Shown: piece by piece, positions 10,865 to 21,800 of the stretch
Layout of the letters: every line of letters begins with the position of its first letter
Position numbering within the stretch: the stretch's first letter is position 1
Source of the DNA: Acorus gramineus
Lineage: Eukaryota > Streptophyta > Magnoliopsida > Acorales > Acoraceae
DNA length: 64,000 nucleotides
Direction of reading: 5' to 3'
NCBI GenBank assembly: GCA_030737835.1
Contig: JAUJYN010000036.1
Span: 1,116,001 to 1,180,000, forward strand
Notes under the pieces: generated by a model
Databases searched by the model: none
The model's input: the letters and a program-made list of their open reading frames with translations, nothing else
Told to the model about the DNA's origin: nothing
Made by a program: the position numbers and the translations under genes

Positions 10865-11520
10865 ACAGGCACCCAACCGATTTAATCTAACATCTTTCAC
10901 TCGTCCACGGTGGGATCGACATGGTTCCATTTTTTACAGACACACCAAATTAAAAACAAAAAGTTCATTTGGGCAAATGAGTCATGCGATGTGCGAGCAT
11001 ATGTGGGAGCTAAATTGCCATGCACCAGTTAAGGATAACATAATAGCTACAACCCTATCAAATTTGTAATTCTTAATGTTTCATTATGCCCCAAATATAT
11101 TTGTTTCATCAGTCTAAATACCTTTAATCCCTTAAAGAGGTGAACCTAACTTGACGACATTATGTATCCAAAATTATGTTCAAATTCAATAAACGAACAT
11201 ATTTGGTCAACCAATGAATACACATTTGAGATGTAAAACACAATATATCTTCCTTCTGCACAACTATCACTTAGCTTCAGATAAAACGCTTTCTTAATCA
11301 TGTTCCTTTAGGTCGAATCATACATAACTATAGATAACACACTAAAGTAACTGCATTCATCCGTCACTTTACAATATTATCAAAAGTAACTAAGGGCATC
11401 AATTGAGGCTAGTACTGCCTCAAAGGGACTCATACAGTGAAGTAGGGATTCATTCACTTACTTTCCTTATTAGTTGAATTAAAACACATGTGGTATCACA
11501 TGTCATGGTGATTTTCTCTT
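10865..11520. other. Unassigned AT-rich stretch
   Basis: I recognise no gene or repeat family here. It follows the end of the outer LTR and leads into the minus-strand transposon ORF remnant. ggtgggatcgacatgg near 10900 resembles the gtgggatcgac phrase in the Tat-like LTR at 58501-59944, which hints at a related non-coding element end, but this is weak. Confidence 0.4.
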
Positions 11521-11987
11521 TCAAAAAGGAGCATATTGTCGGTATTTCTTTCCGGTCGCTTTTCCGCCCCCGGGTTTTGGCGTGTGTGGGGACTCAACCA
11601 CACCGGCAAGAAATGTCGCAATAGACAACACACGTCTTGGTCCCTCCAATCCATGGAGCTCCCACCATAATTGGTTCGGATACTCCATCACCCGAGAGAT
11701 ATCGTCCATCTTGACCTGACCTCCGGCCTGGGGGAATCCACTTTCGGTCTTCAGGAATGGCATAGGTGGCGAAGCGATGAGTCCCAGCCGACTGGCATCC
11801 AGCGACCTCGGACCTGAATCTGGCGATCTTGCTAGTCAAATATGTCACTACGGAACATACCTAAGACCAGCTCTGGTGCCTTGGCCTGGCGAGAAATGTA
11901 GAAGTACAAGGACCGGCCGGAAGTTGAAGCTTTGACCTGGTAGACCCAGCGGATTTCTAGCAGGCCAAGCCTAATTCCCATCCTCTC
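11521..11987 (-). pseudogene. Plant 'putative gypsy type transposon' domain ORF, distal part (decayed)
   Basis: From 11987 downwards the minus frame reads RMGIRLGLLEIRWVYQVKAS, SLYFYISRQ and APELVLGM before stops and frame changes. Further pieces at 11594-11848 and 11521-11763 (KSGFPQAGG- and NQLWWELHGL-like) belong to the same decayed ORF. This is the second half of a domain whose first half lies at 19637-19897. Across the intervening LTR insertion and its CTCTC duplication, the two halves are in the same frame. The pattern, PLPHLVAKFL..F.LHPLLVVPNVYRIL followed by an R.G..YFYISR-type segment, resembles the domain at the N-terminus of many plant gypsy ORFs (I recall it as Pfam PF04195). The assignment is from memory. 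Confidence 0.55.
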
Positions 11988-14900
11988 TGTCATGCCCCAG
12001 GGCAGCCGTCCCCGAGACGTGGCAATATATAAAGTATCATCTATCAATATCTGAGGTCAACAAAGACTCAAACAACAACACACAAGGTGGCAAGGCAAAG
12101 ATAAATGATAACTGACTGAAAAGCGAAGCATAAGATATCAACAATGTCTGTAACCAAAAACATTATTACAGACTCGAATACACAATCACTCTCCTTTGAG
12201 AGTCAAGTCTAGTCCAAATAAAATACAACCTGTGCCACATGCACGATTTACAATACATAAAATGACTCTAGGACTGCTGACAGCCTCGCACTCGCCACCT
12301 GCCAGACAGAACGTTCCACGCACATTGGACCACTCCACCGGGAAGCTCCAGCTCCACGCCCAACACTGCCCCTGAAAAGAAACAGTATGCGAGGGGTGAG
12401 CTACAAGCATAATGAGTTGCTGGAAACCAATCACCAATACAACAGTTCAATACTAAAGCAATTTCCTTTTAAGCAAAACATGGGTGGAAACCCAATGGAT
12501 AACAAGGTCACGCGGCGGCGCGACCAACCTCACCCTCACCCTCACTCCCGGAGGAAGACTCTTTGGACTTTTGGGGAGAGACCATGCCGTTGGTCGAAGA
12601 GACGCGGAATTACTGGTCTACACAACACTACTGGATCATCTACATCGAGATAACTGCCCAACAATGTCTCTGAACATCGTTACAGAACCGGACCCAATAA
12701 CTATGGAAACGGACGAACAACGAAATGGGTCACGCAGCGACGTGACTTCAACTCATCCTCACCCTAGCCCCTGGTGGGGTGACCCTAGGGACTTTTGGGA
12801 TAAATCCGCTTGCTCTACACCCTTCATCATCCGGTAACCCTCTCCTGGATAGCCTCTACCTGGTATACTCCCATGATCAGTACATCTTGCCGCATGCATC
12901 GATAGTACCTACAAGTGAGGGCCCTCTGTCAGGACAGCTACAACGCCGGGCAGCATCGACACGGATCCGATGAAGGGGAGAACGATTCCACGCTCGCAAT
13001 ATCATTCGTTAGCCCTCTCCCGTGTAGCCTCTACCTGTCGGCCTTCCACGATCGGTACATCAGCCAGATGTGTACCGCGATACGCATCGGTAGCACCTAC
13101 AAGTGGTGGCACCCAAACAAGACAGCTTCGACGCTGGGGTGTTTCGACACACGACGATGTCGGGAGGAAGCACCCCACGTTCGCAAAGCGAACCCTATGG
13201 GAAAGTCATCTACACTCGATAATCACATATCGACTATAACGAATACTCTTGGAGTCCCACACGAGTGCATCGCTCAAACGCGAGGGGTTATCTCTGCTCT
13301 CACGCATAAATAAGCCCAAGGCATATAACCCAACAGGCGGTTCATATACGCACCTAGCACGGGTAGGCCTAACTTAATGCCAAAGCTACCGGTTTAACAA
13401 AACCGATACAACAAATGAATTCTCTTGAATTCAATTCAAGTGCATCACACGGATGCAAGGGCAATTACATCGCTCGCGCACTAACTAATGAGGTACATCC
13501 CGACAGCGGGTCATACCCACGCCTATTTCAAATAGGCCTAATTAGTTTTGACATGTGCATATAGATAACAGGAGAATCATATCATAGTTATGTGTATGAA
13601 CCATATGCACGATCATCTAATAATTGACTATAAGGGTAACCCCTAACATGGATTTACATAATAAACAACAAATCATACAACATGCATACAAGGTATGACC
13701 CACTTAAACATGCGTTGGATATCACCAACTTAAAAGGGAAGGGTCCAGCGCGGTCTTGCGCACTAATAAGTGCATGCCAATATTCCAAACGAACCTGAGT
13801 CGAGTAGGAAATCGCATTTACTTACTCAGTTCGTGCAGAGGGAGAGGGCGAGAGAGAGCTCATCATCTCTTGAAGTTGGTCATAGCTTTGCCCCATTAGC
13901 ATGGGCGCAACAACTACACCACGCCCTCGAGTCTTATCGCAAGGGAATATTAGGCATGTGCTCGTTGTTAACCCAGACTTAATCATGCTGGATATTTCAA
14001 TTAATATGGTAGTATTACTCATAGGGACTTCCTAAGGCATGCTTATTCTATACATTCATGAAAACCCACATCACACATGCCCATACATGAAGGGTGCATG
14101 CATACATAATAATTCACACATGAATATACATAGGCAAGTATATGGTAGAAAAGGGGGTTCTACGCAATATACGAGCTATACAAGCCTAGCATGCAAATAT
14201 CTAGCATATTTAGGGTGCAAAGAAGCCCCATGGATGCGTGATGCACGACTACGTGCATCGAGCGCATCCCGAAGGGTTGGATCGAACCACTCACCGCAAC
14301 CCGGGACCTCGCACATCCCATCCGAATAAATCTGCAAGGTAGGGGCATCCAATTTGGTGAGTAAAATCACATTATAACACTTAGAATTTACTATAAATAC
14401 CAAAGACTTAGACATGCACGCATGCCCGAGTGCCCCAGCACCTACCCGAGCCCCTGGGCAGCCACACGCGTGGCCCTGCACGCGTACACACGCATGCACG
14501 CGCCACCAAGCCTGCTGGCGCCTAGACGCTCTGGCTAGCGCGTGCGCACGGCCAGCGCACTGCGCGCCTGCCAACACCCCGCATGCATGCCCGCACGCAC
14601 GCGCACGTGCCCGCCTGCGCGCCCGACTGCACTCGCCTGTGCTCCTTAGCGCGCGCGCCTGAGCGCGCACGTGGGCTGACAGACCCGCGCGCTCCTAGTC
14701 ACCATTTAACCCCTTTAACCCCTCCCCCACACTCCTCAATCACCCTAACTCAATCATCTAGCATGCATGACCCCCTTACAACCCCTAACACATGAAAAAC
14801 CAAAGAAAAGAAGGGGGAGAGCTCACCAAGGGAGGGGGAATGAAAGGGGGAGATTCGGGGAGCCTCGATGCACCAGCGACCACCTCAACCACCACCACCA

Positions 14901-15570
14901 CTACCACTACCTCCACAGCCTCTCCTCAGCCTTCTTTGGCTGAAAAACAGGGGGGGAAAGACATGAGAGAGAGCTTGAGAGAAGAGAAACCACAACAACA
15001 ACAACATATACACAAAACACACCTTCTTGTTCTCCTTCTTTTGCTTCTTCCTCCTCCTTCTCCACACACAAAGAGGGGAAAAAGAGACCAAGAGAGGGAG
15101 CTTGAGAGAGTTCCATGAAATGGGAGAGAAGGGTGTTATATATGTGTCACTTTTTAACCTTCTGGTAACCATTGGACCATTCTGGTAGTTTTTCAGTTTT
15201 TTTCGTTTTTCGATCGGAACCGCTAAAATTTTGGGCTTTTAGCTATCACCTTGAGGTTGAGGGCTCCGATTGAAAATCTAACTGCATATTATGTGTCCTG
15301 GTGCCATTCCAAGCCACTCATGAAAATTTCATCAAATTCCGGTAACGTTTCAGAATTTCACAGTTCTGAAGCGTATCCGGGTTTTGACCGAGCGAGAAGT
15401 CATTGGGAGACTTGACTTGGTCAAAGTTGACCTTTGACTTGGTCAAATGAATTTGGATTTTTGTGTGGTTGGGTTGACTAGGGTCAAACCACACTTAAAC
15501 CTAATCTAATCCTAGCCTAAACCTAATTAGGGCTAATCTAAGTGGTGTGAGTGTGTGGTGTGGGTGTGAG

Positions 15571-15577
15571 TATAAAG
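15571..15577 (+). promoter_or_regulatory. TATA-box-like element of LTR-A
   Basis: tataaag follows ggtgtgagtg and is about 440 bp into the LTR. A TATA-like sequence is found on the element strand near 4116-4124 (E0), near 34807 (E2 3' LTR) and near 10540-10550. The first exon-like block begins shortly downstream. No transcript data support the start site. Confidence 0.5.
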
Positions 15578-16741
15578 AAATCCCACGAATACATCCCCCC
15601 CCCACTATTCATCATCTTCTCCAAATTTCTCCCTCTCTTTAATCCCCCCATATGACCTAGTTCAAGGGGTCAAAACCAAAAACCCTAAGAAGAGAAAGGT
15701 TAGGTTTTGTCCCGATCTATCTTCCGGTGGTCTCGGATTCGAGTTCCCACGTGTGTGACCCCTTCTCATGCCCTTTTTCTCCTCTGATTTCAGCCATTTT
15801 TAGGGCTGAAGGAGATCTCGGTGGTGGTGGTCTTGGAGGTGATGTTTCGGTGCGCGAAGAGCAACCGATCTTCCCTTCCTTTCCTTCCTTGGGTGAGGTT
15901 TCTTTCCTTCCTTTTCTTGTTTAGATGTATGTTAGGGTGGGTTTTTGGGAGTGAAAAATGTGCTTGGTGGTTTGGGAGTGGTTGTGGTGGCTGTTGGTGG
16001 CGGTTGGGGTGGTTGAGCTTGGCTCGGGTGCATGCGGGTAGCGGCACGCGCAGGTAGGCAAGCGCAGGCGGGCAGGCGTAGGTGGGCGAGCTGCTGGCAG
16101 GCGCGCTGGGCGCGTGCTGTCGGGCTCGCTGGGCACGTGCGGTCGGGCGCGCTGGGCGCAGTGCACGGCGTGCGCGCGGAGCGCTGCGCAGGGGCGCAGT
16201 GGGTGCTGTGCACGCAGGGTGCTGCGCTGGGGCGCAGGGCGTGCGGGTGTGCGCGCGAGTTGCTACGTTGGGGCGCAGTGAGCGCGCGGTGCACCCGAGG
16301 GGCTCGTCAGCGTGTCCGGGCATGCGGGCCGGGGGCTCGACAGTGCGGCTGGGCGCGCGGGCTGGGGCGCGGCTGTGCGCCTGGGTCGGGTGGCCGTGCG
16401 TACGGCTGCCCGGGGGTTCGGGAGTGAGTCGGGGTGCTCGGACTCGCGTGCGTACGGGCCATATGTACGTTGTCCGAGTGTTGGGTATTTTTAGTGTATT
16501 TTAGTTGTATTTATGTATTTTACTCACCAAGTTGATTACCCTGTCTTGCAGATCTTGACGGACGGTCACGCGACGACCCGGTTAAGGGTTAGTGGTACAC
16601 TCCAACCCAGTAGGGAGGCACTATATGCACTTGGGCGTTTACCGTCCTCCCCTAGGGCACCATGGTTAATATTAACTTGTGTAGTATGTAATCCATGCAA
16701 GCATGATTGATATGTAGTATGCATGCTACCCTAGACTTTGT

Positions 16742-19130
16742 ATGTTAGGGACTTGCACCCTTAGGATATGTGTAAGAGCCATGCATCCTGTCACCCTGTT
16801 CTCATGCTAGGAAGCCTCGACCTATTCATGTGTCCTACTAGTTTGATTTATTAAATTAAATGCGAACTTATAGTGTTTTAGCATGCCTTAGGGAATATTA
16901 AGGGGCCTTGCGAGGTCAACATTGAGACCCGTGCTAGGGTACTCCGTGTTCCTTGTTTGGTTGTCGGGATGTCCTATATCGGGACCTCACGCTGCCCTCC
17001 CAAGGTTTCTTTTCCCAATAATATTATATTTGTTCCCCGCATCTTGGTTATGCGTCCTGGAGGAATTCTGAAGAATTCATGTCATTAGTAGAGTCTCCCT
17101 TCTCTGGATTAAGGGGCCTTGCGAAGTCAGCGTTGAGACCCGGGCTAGGGTACTCCGTGTTCCTTGTTTGGTTGTCGGGATATCCTATATCGGGACCTCA
17201 TGGTACCTTCCCAGGGTTTCTTTTTCCAGTTAAGGAATACCGACGGATCCGAGTGGATCATATGCGTATGGATAGGCTGTTTCTGTACCCTTCGTTGGAT
17301 CCGTGTAGAGACTGCCCCAGCGTTAAAAAGGCCGTCCCGTTTGATGGCTCCCAACAGTATGTACCTCCTGATTTTGGATTCGGACTGTGCTAAAGTGTGG
17401 GAGGAGGCCAAGCGGCTACGGAATGGAGGAGAGACTATCGGTGGACCAAGGGTGATTAACAGCCTAGTCAGTCCCAATATCCTATGTCACCTATTGAGGG
17501 GTGAGGGTGAGGGTGTGGTGGGTCGGCGATGTAGCGACCCACTGGTTTGTGTAGTTCCTGCCACTTTGAGGCTTGAATAATAAATTGTGGTTAATATAAA
17601 TTGTGATGCAAGGGTTGTGCTATTCACTGAGCGTGTGGCTCACCCCTCGCATATATTTTTCTCCAGTGTTATCTGAGTCGGATCAGGAGGAGGAGCTCCC
17701 TGAGGGACCTCAGCAGTAGCGGTGCAGCGCCACATTTTTGCGAGTGTTAGAGGCCATCAGCATCCCTTTTTGATTTGTATGTATTATATTCCGTGCTTGG
17801 GCACGCGTTTGTATTATATTTGGATGTCGTTGTATATATTGGCTCTCACAGGACAGTTGATTATGTATCGAGTCTGTAATATGTCTTTGAGTTACAGATT
17901 CAGTCTTTTAGCTTCCGCTATTTGTGTATATGTTAGGGACTTGCACCGTTAGGATATGTGTAAGAGCCATGCATCCTGTCACCATGTTTTCATGCTAGGA
18001 AAGCCTCGACCTATGCATGTGTCCTATTAGTTTAATTTATTAAATTTAAATGCAAACTTAGGGTATTTTAGCATGCCTTAGGGAATATTATAAGGGGCCT
18101 TGCGAGGTCAGCATTGAGACCCGGGCTAGGGTACTCCGTGTTCCTTGTTTGGTTGTCGGGATATCCTATGTCGGGACCTCATGGTGCCCTCCCAAGGTTT
18201 CCTTTCCCGATAATATTATACCCTTGTTATTGTTATGTATGTTCCCCGCATCTTGGTTTTGCGCACTGGAGGAATTATGAAGAATTCATGACATCAGTAG
18301 AGTCTCCCTTCTCTGGATTAAGGGGCCTTGCGAAGTCAGCGTTGAGACCCGGGCTAGGGTACTCCGTGTTCCTTGTTTGGTTGTCGGGATATCCTATATC
18401 GGGACCTCATGGTGCCTTCCCAGGGTTTCTTTTTCGAGTTAAGGGTACCGCGGATCCGAGTGGATCGTATGCGTATGGATAGGCTGTTTTTGTTCCCTTC
18501 GTTGGATCCGTATAGAGACTGCCCCAGCGTTAGAAAGGCCGTCCCGTCAGAGGGCTCCCATCAGTAGGCACCTCCTGATTTGGATTCGGACTGTGCTGAA
18601 GTGTGGGAGAAGGCCAAGCGGCCTACGGAGTGGAGGAGAGACTATCGGTGGACCAAGGGTGATTAACAGCCTAGTCAGTCCCAATATCCTATGTCACCTA
18701 TTGAGGGGTGAGGGTGAGGGTGTGGTGGGTCGGCGATGTAGCGACCCACTAGATTGTGTAGTTCCTGCCACTTTGAGGCTTTTAATAATTATTGTGGTTA
18801 ATATAAATTGTGATGCATGGGTTGTGCTATTCACTGAGCGTGTGGCTCACCCCTCGCATATATTTTTCTCCAGTGTTATCTGAGTCGGATCAGGAGGAGG
18901 AGCTCCCCGAGGGACTTCAGCAGTAGCGGTGCAGCGCCACATTTCCGCGAGTGTTAGAGGCTATCAGCATCCCTTTTTGATTTGTATGTATTGTATTCTG
19001 TGCTTGGGCACATGTTTGCATTATATTTGGATGTCATTGTATATATTGGCTCTCCCAGGACAGTTGATTGTCTATCGAGTCTGTAATATGTCTTTAAGTT
19101 ACAGATTCAGTCTTTTAGCTTCCGCTATTT
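16742..19130 (+). repeat. 1.19-kb direct tandem duplication inside the solo LTR-A
   Basis: Sequence from about 16742 (gttagggacttgcaccctta) recurs from about 17934 (gttagggacttgcaccgtta) with the same order of blocks: ggcatgcctta, the ~120-bp module twice, ggatccg, the gtgtggctcacccctcgc block and the ctcacaggacagttgat block. The first copy breaks off at ctatttgtgtatat|gttaggg. The second continues to ctatttgtgtatatatcatgtcagcc and the LTR end. The junction shares only a few bases (tatgt-like). Confidence 0.85.
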
Positions 19131-19636
19131 GTGTATATATCATGTCAGCCCCATTGTTGTCTGTGTTGAAACTGCTGATATCATATATACACTTGCCGCG
19201 TCCCGGGGACGGCCGCCTTGGGGTGTCACAAGGGGAGAGAGAGAGAGGGCAAAAATGTCTTTTTCAAGCCCAAATAGTGTCTAGGGGTGACCATAAGGGG
19301 GTGGTGAGGTTAGGGTTAGGCTCACCCTCACTCAACCACTCATTTTTTCTTTATTGGGAAGTGTGCGGAGAAGCACCACACACTCAAAAATATCTCACCC
19401 ACCGAAACCCAATAACGGCCAAATCTGGATACGGTTCGGAACTGCATATTTTTCAAAATAATATCGGAATTTGATGAAATTTTTATGGGTAGTAGAAAAC
19501 GGTACCAGGACCCATAATATGCAGTTAGATTTTCAATCAGAGTACTCCAACTCCCGCAAGTGGTTAAAAGCTAAAATTTTAACGACTCCGATCGAAAAAA
19601 AATTAAGGCTCCAAATGACATAGGCATAACACTCTC

Positions 19637-19897
19637 TCCCAATGCAACCACACACATTAGGATGCGGTATACGTTGGGGACCACAAGAAGTGGATGGAGA
19701 CCAAAGAAATCAAGAAACTTTGCCACCAAGTGTGGCAGAGGAAGAGAAAGACCCCCATCCTTGAATTGACTTGGATGGAGGAGAACAGTGTCTGGGTGGA
19801 GAATTGGGACATCATCCTTGGTGAATTCCTCGATTGCAAAGTCAGAGGAGATGCCCAACTCTATATGAAGGGCTGCGGTTGAGGAAATGTTATCCAT
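19637..19897 (-). pseudogene. Plant 'putative gypsy type transposon' domain ORF, proximal part
   Basis: The minus frame from 19897 opens MDNISSTAALHIELGISSDF and continues through PSQFKDGGLSLPLPHLVAKF, LDFFGLHPLLVVPNVYRILM and CVVALGE up to the solo LTR-B at 19631. The last codons overlap the CTCTC duplication and continue in frame at 11982. The segment matches the plant gypsy ORF1-type domain named in the 11521-11987 entry. About 45 bp upstream the region is cut by a Copia-like LTR at 19944, so the true start may be lost. Confidence 0.6.
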
Positions 19898-19943
19898 GGA
19901 GTTTTTAGATTCAAAAAGAAGATGAGATGGGATGAAATGACAT

Positions 19944-20932
19944 TGTTAGAGTAATGTCCTAAAAGCCATGACTTATGTAATAAACTCTATTATTAAGATA
20001 GTCTTTGCATTTTGATGAGAATTATTATTGGTAAATGCGTGCATTATATTGTTTGAAATATTGTGCTTGTTTCAATTTAATCCTTGAATTTACACTGTAG
20101 ATAATCTGGTGCGTAGAGTTTGTCTTACACATGGAAGATCAGATTATCGGTTCCCTTTGAATTATAAGTTTAGGTTCACAACTTTAGATGGATAATCCAT
20201 TGGATAAAGGTTGTAGTGCAATTCTCTTACGTAGTCTATCTTGACTATTAAAGACTAGTTCATAGGTTTTTGGGTGACTGTGCTAGTACACCTTGTGTGT
20301 ATTGAACGGACCAAGTTGGGGTAAATTTTTTTGTACTAACTAGATAAATTAATTTACACCTCGTGTTTATTATGATTGCTTATGCTGTTAATCTTAAAAT
20401 GGCTCTTAGACATGTGCATTTTTTATTTGACATTTTGATTCATTAAAGAGTGAGATTCTCCTATGGATCAATAGACTCGGTGAGTTGGGTGACAATAACA
20501 CTTGTATGATGAATATTTGCTATTGATGGAATCCACGTCTCCTATAGGAGATTGATGATACTCTCTTGATTATACTTATAAGTTTTGGTTATGTCTAACC
20601 CGGCCGGTGGATTTAACTATCCGACATGTCAAATAAGTTAAGCAAAAGATCTCAAGGAAAATAAGATGTTGTGAAATAATATTGACAGTAATAATTATTT
20701 CATAATGAGTATTGGAGTCTTAGGGTGGGGAGATATTAAGCATATAATATAAGGAGTTCGAAATATTATTTTGAGATTAGTATATTTGGAGAGCAGTTAT
20801 AATTCTTTAGTGGATTGAATTATGACTTATGGGCTTTTGGTTTTTAATTCTAGGTTGAATTATGGTACCCAGGCCCATAGGAGCCAATTACTGATTTCTC
20901 CTTTAGGTCCCTGCCCTAGCCTATAAATATGT
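19944..20932 (+). mobile_element. Copia-like LTR, truncated at its 3' side
   Basis: It starts TGTTAGAGTAATGTCCTAAAAG, the typical opening of many plant Ty1/copia LTRs, preceded by GACAT at 19939-19943. It is AT-rich and contains the ggttatgtctaaccc and gacatgtcaaataagttaag phrases common in such LTRs, with a CCTATAAATA promoter box at 20920-20929. It is cut at 20932 by an LTR-B start. The remainder and the partner target duplication are not in the window. Confidence 0.6.
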
Positions 20933-21800
20933 TGTTATGCCTGTGTCATTTGGAGCCATTTCGGTTAAGCCTTGGTCACATCTGGGTCATTCAGGGCCTT
21001 TTCTTTTTTCGATCGGAGTCGCTAAATTTTTTGGGTTTTAGCCATCTGCGTGAGTTAGAGTACTCTGATTGGAAATCTAACTGCATATTATGGGTCCTGG
21101 TACCGTTTAGTACTACCCATAAAAATTTCATCGAATTCTGGTAATGTTTTGAAAAATATGCAGTTCTAAATCGCATCCGGGTTTTGAGAGTTCCTGGTGG
21201 GTCGAATAGTGTGAGATATTTTGGAGATGTGGTGACCCTTGGTAACCTTACCCCCACCTTGCTAAGGGGTGAAGAAACCTTTGGTTATTTGTTATGTGAG
21301 TGGGTGAGCCTAACCCTAACCTCACCCCCCCTTAAGGTCACCCCTAGGCACTATTTGGGCATGAAAAAGACCTTTTTGCCCTCTCTCTCTCTCCCCCTCT
21401 CTCCCAACTCGTGGAACACTTTTCCTCCCTCTCTTATGGCTCTCTTTCTCCCCAAGTGTTTGGTTTTATGCCAAGGAGAAGAAGATGGAGCAAGAAGAGG
21501 AGGTGCAAGCACAAGAAGGTGAGTTTGTGCATGTGTTGTTGTTGTTGTGGTTTCTCCTCTCTCAAGCACCCTCTCATGTCTTCCCCCCCCCCCCCTGATT
21601 TGCAGCCAAAGAAGGCTGAGGAGGGCTGTGGAGGTGGTGGTGGTTGAGGTGGTCGTGGGAGCATCGAGGGCCCCCGAATCTCCCCCTTTCATTCCCCCTC
21701 CCTAGGTAAGCTCTTCCCCATCTTTTCTTGGTTTTTCATGGCTTAAGGAGTTGTTGGGAGGTCATGCATGCTAGGTAATTGGTTTAGGGTGAGTGAGAAG
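20933..21800 (+). mobile_element. LTR-B, 5' 868 bp only, truncated by E1
   Basis: It opens TGTTATGCCTGTGTCATTTGG after TATGT (20928-20932). It carries the conserved cgatcggagtcgctaaa and gaaaaatatgcagttctaaa blocks, a donor-like agaag|gtgagt near 21513, an acceptor-like ctgatttgcag near 21594-21604, and a donor-like cctag|gtaagc near 21706. It stops at agaag (21796-21800), where the minus-strand E1 begins. The remaining ~2.7 kb should lie right of E1 but is absent. Confidence 0.85.

Larger units (their letters stand above)
15134..19229 (+). mobile_element. Solo LTR-A (4.1 kb) nested in LTR-B, with an internal tandem duplication
   Basis: It starts TGTTATATATGTGTCAC and ends near cttggggtgtca, a mutated version of GGGGCGTGACA. 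The flanks are AAGGG before 15134 and AAGGG at 19230-19234, with a one-base uncertainty about the right boundary. The interrupted LTR-B resumes with the ggggagagagagagagggc block that is uninterrupted at about 48910-48940. A TATAAAG box is at 15571-15577. Splice-like sites are acceptor 15792-15793, donor 15893-15894, acceptor 16550-16551, acceptor 17665-17666 and acceptor 17850-17851. It exceeds other LTR-A copies because about 1.19 kb is duplicated. Confidence 0.9.
11988..19631 (-). mobile_element. Solo LTR-B, itself split by a nested LTR-A
   Basis: On the plus strand it begins TGTCATGCCCC and ends GACATAGGCATAACA. Five-base duplications CTCTC lie at 11983-11987 and 19632-19636. No primer-binding site or PPT is attached, so this is a solo LTR left by LTR-LTR recombination. 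Its own sequence is 11988-15133 plus 19230-19631, about 3.55 kb, the usual LTR-B size. It interrupts the transposon ORF whose parts lie at 11521-11987 and 19637-19897. Confidence 0.93.

Noticed and set aside
10865-11520. Internal region of an element belonging to the outer LTR-A.
   Set aside because: No primer-binding site follows the LTR end at 10864, and the sequence has no chromovirus coding; it is better read as flanking DNA.
16742-18437. CRISPR-like regularly spaced repeats.
   Set aside because: The repeats are ~120-bp modules in a plant LTR with homologous intervening sequence; there are no unique spacers.
21305-21330. Telomere-like ccctaaccctaac stretch (also near 19310, 48995, 50290 and 61530).
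   Set aside because: Only about two units, at the same position in every LTR-B; it is part of the LTR and not telomeric or interstitial telomere DNA.
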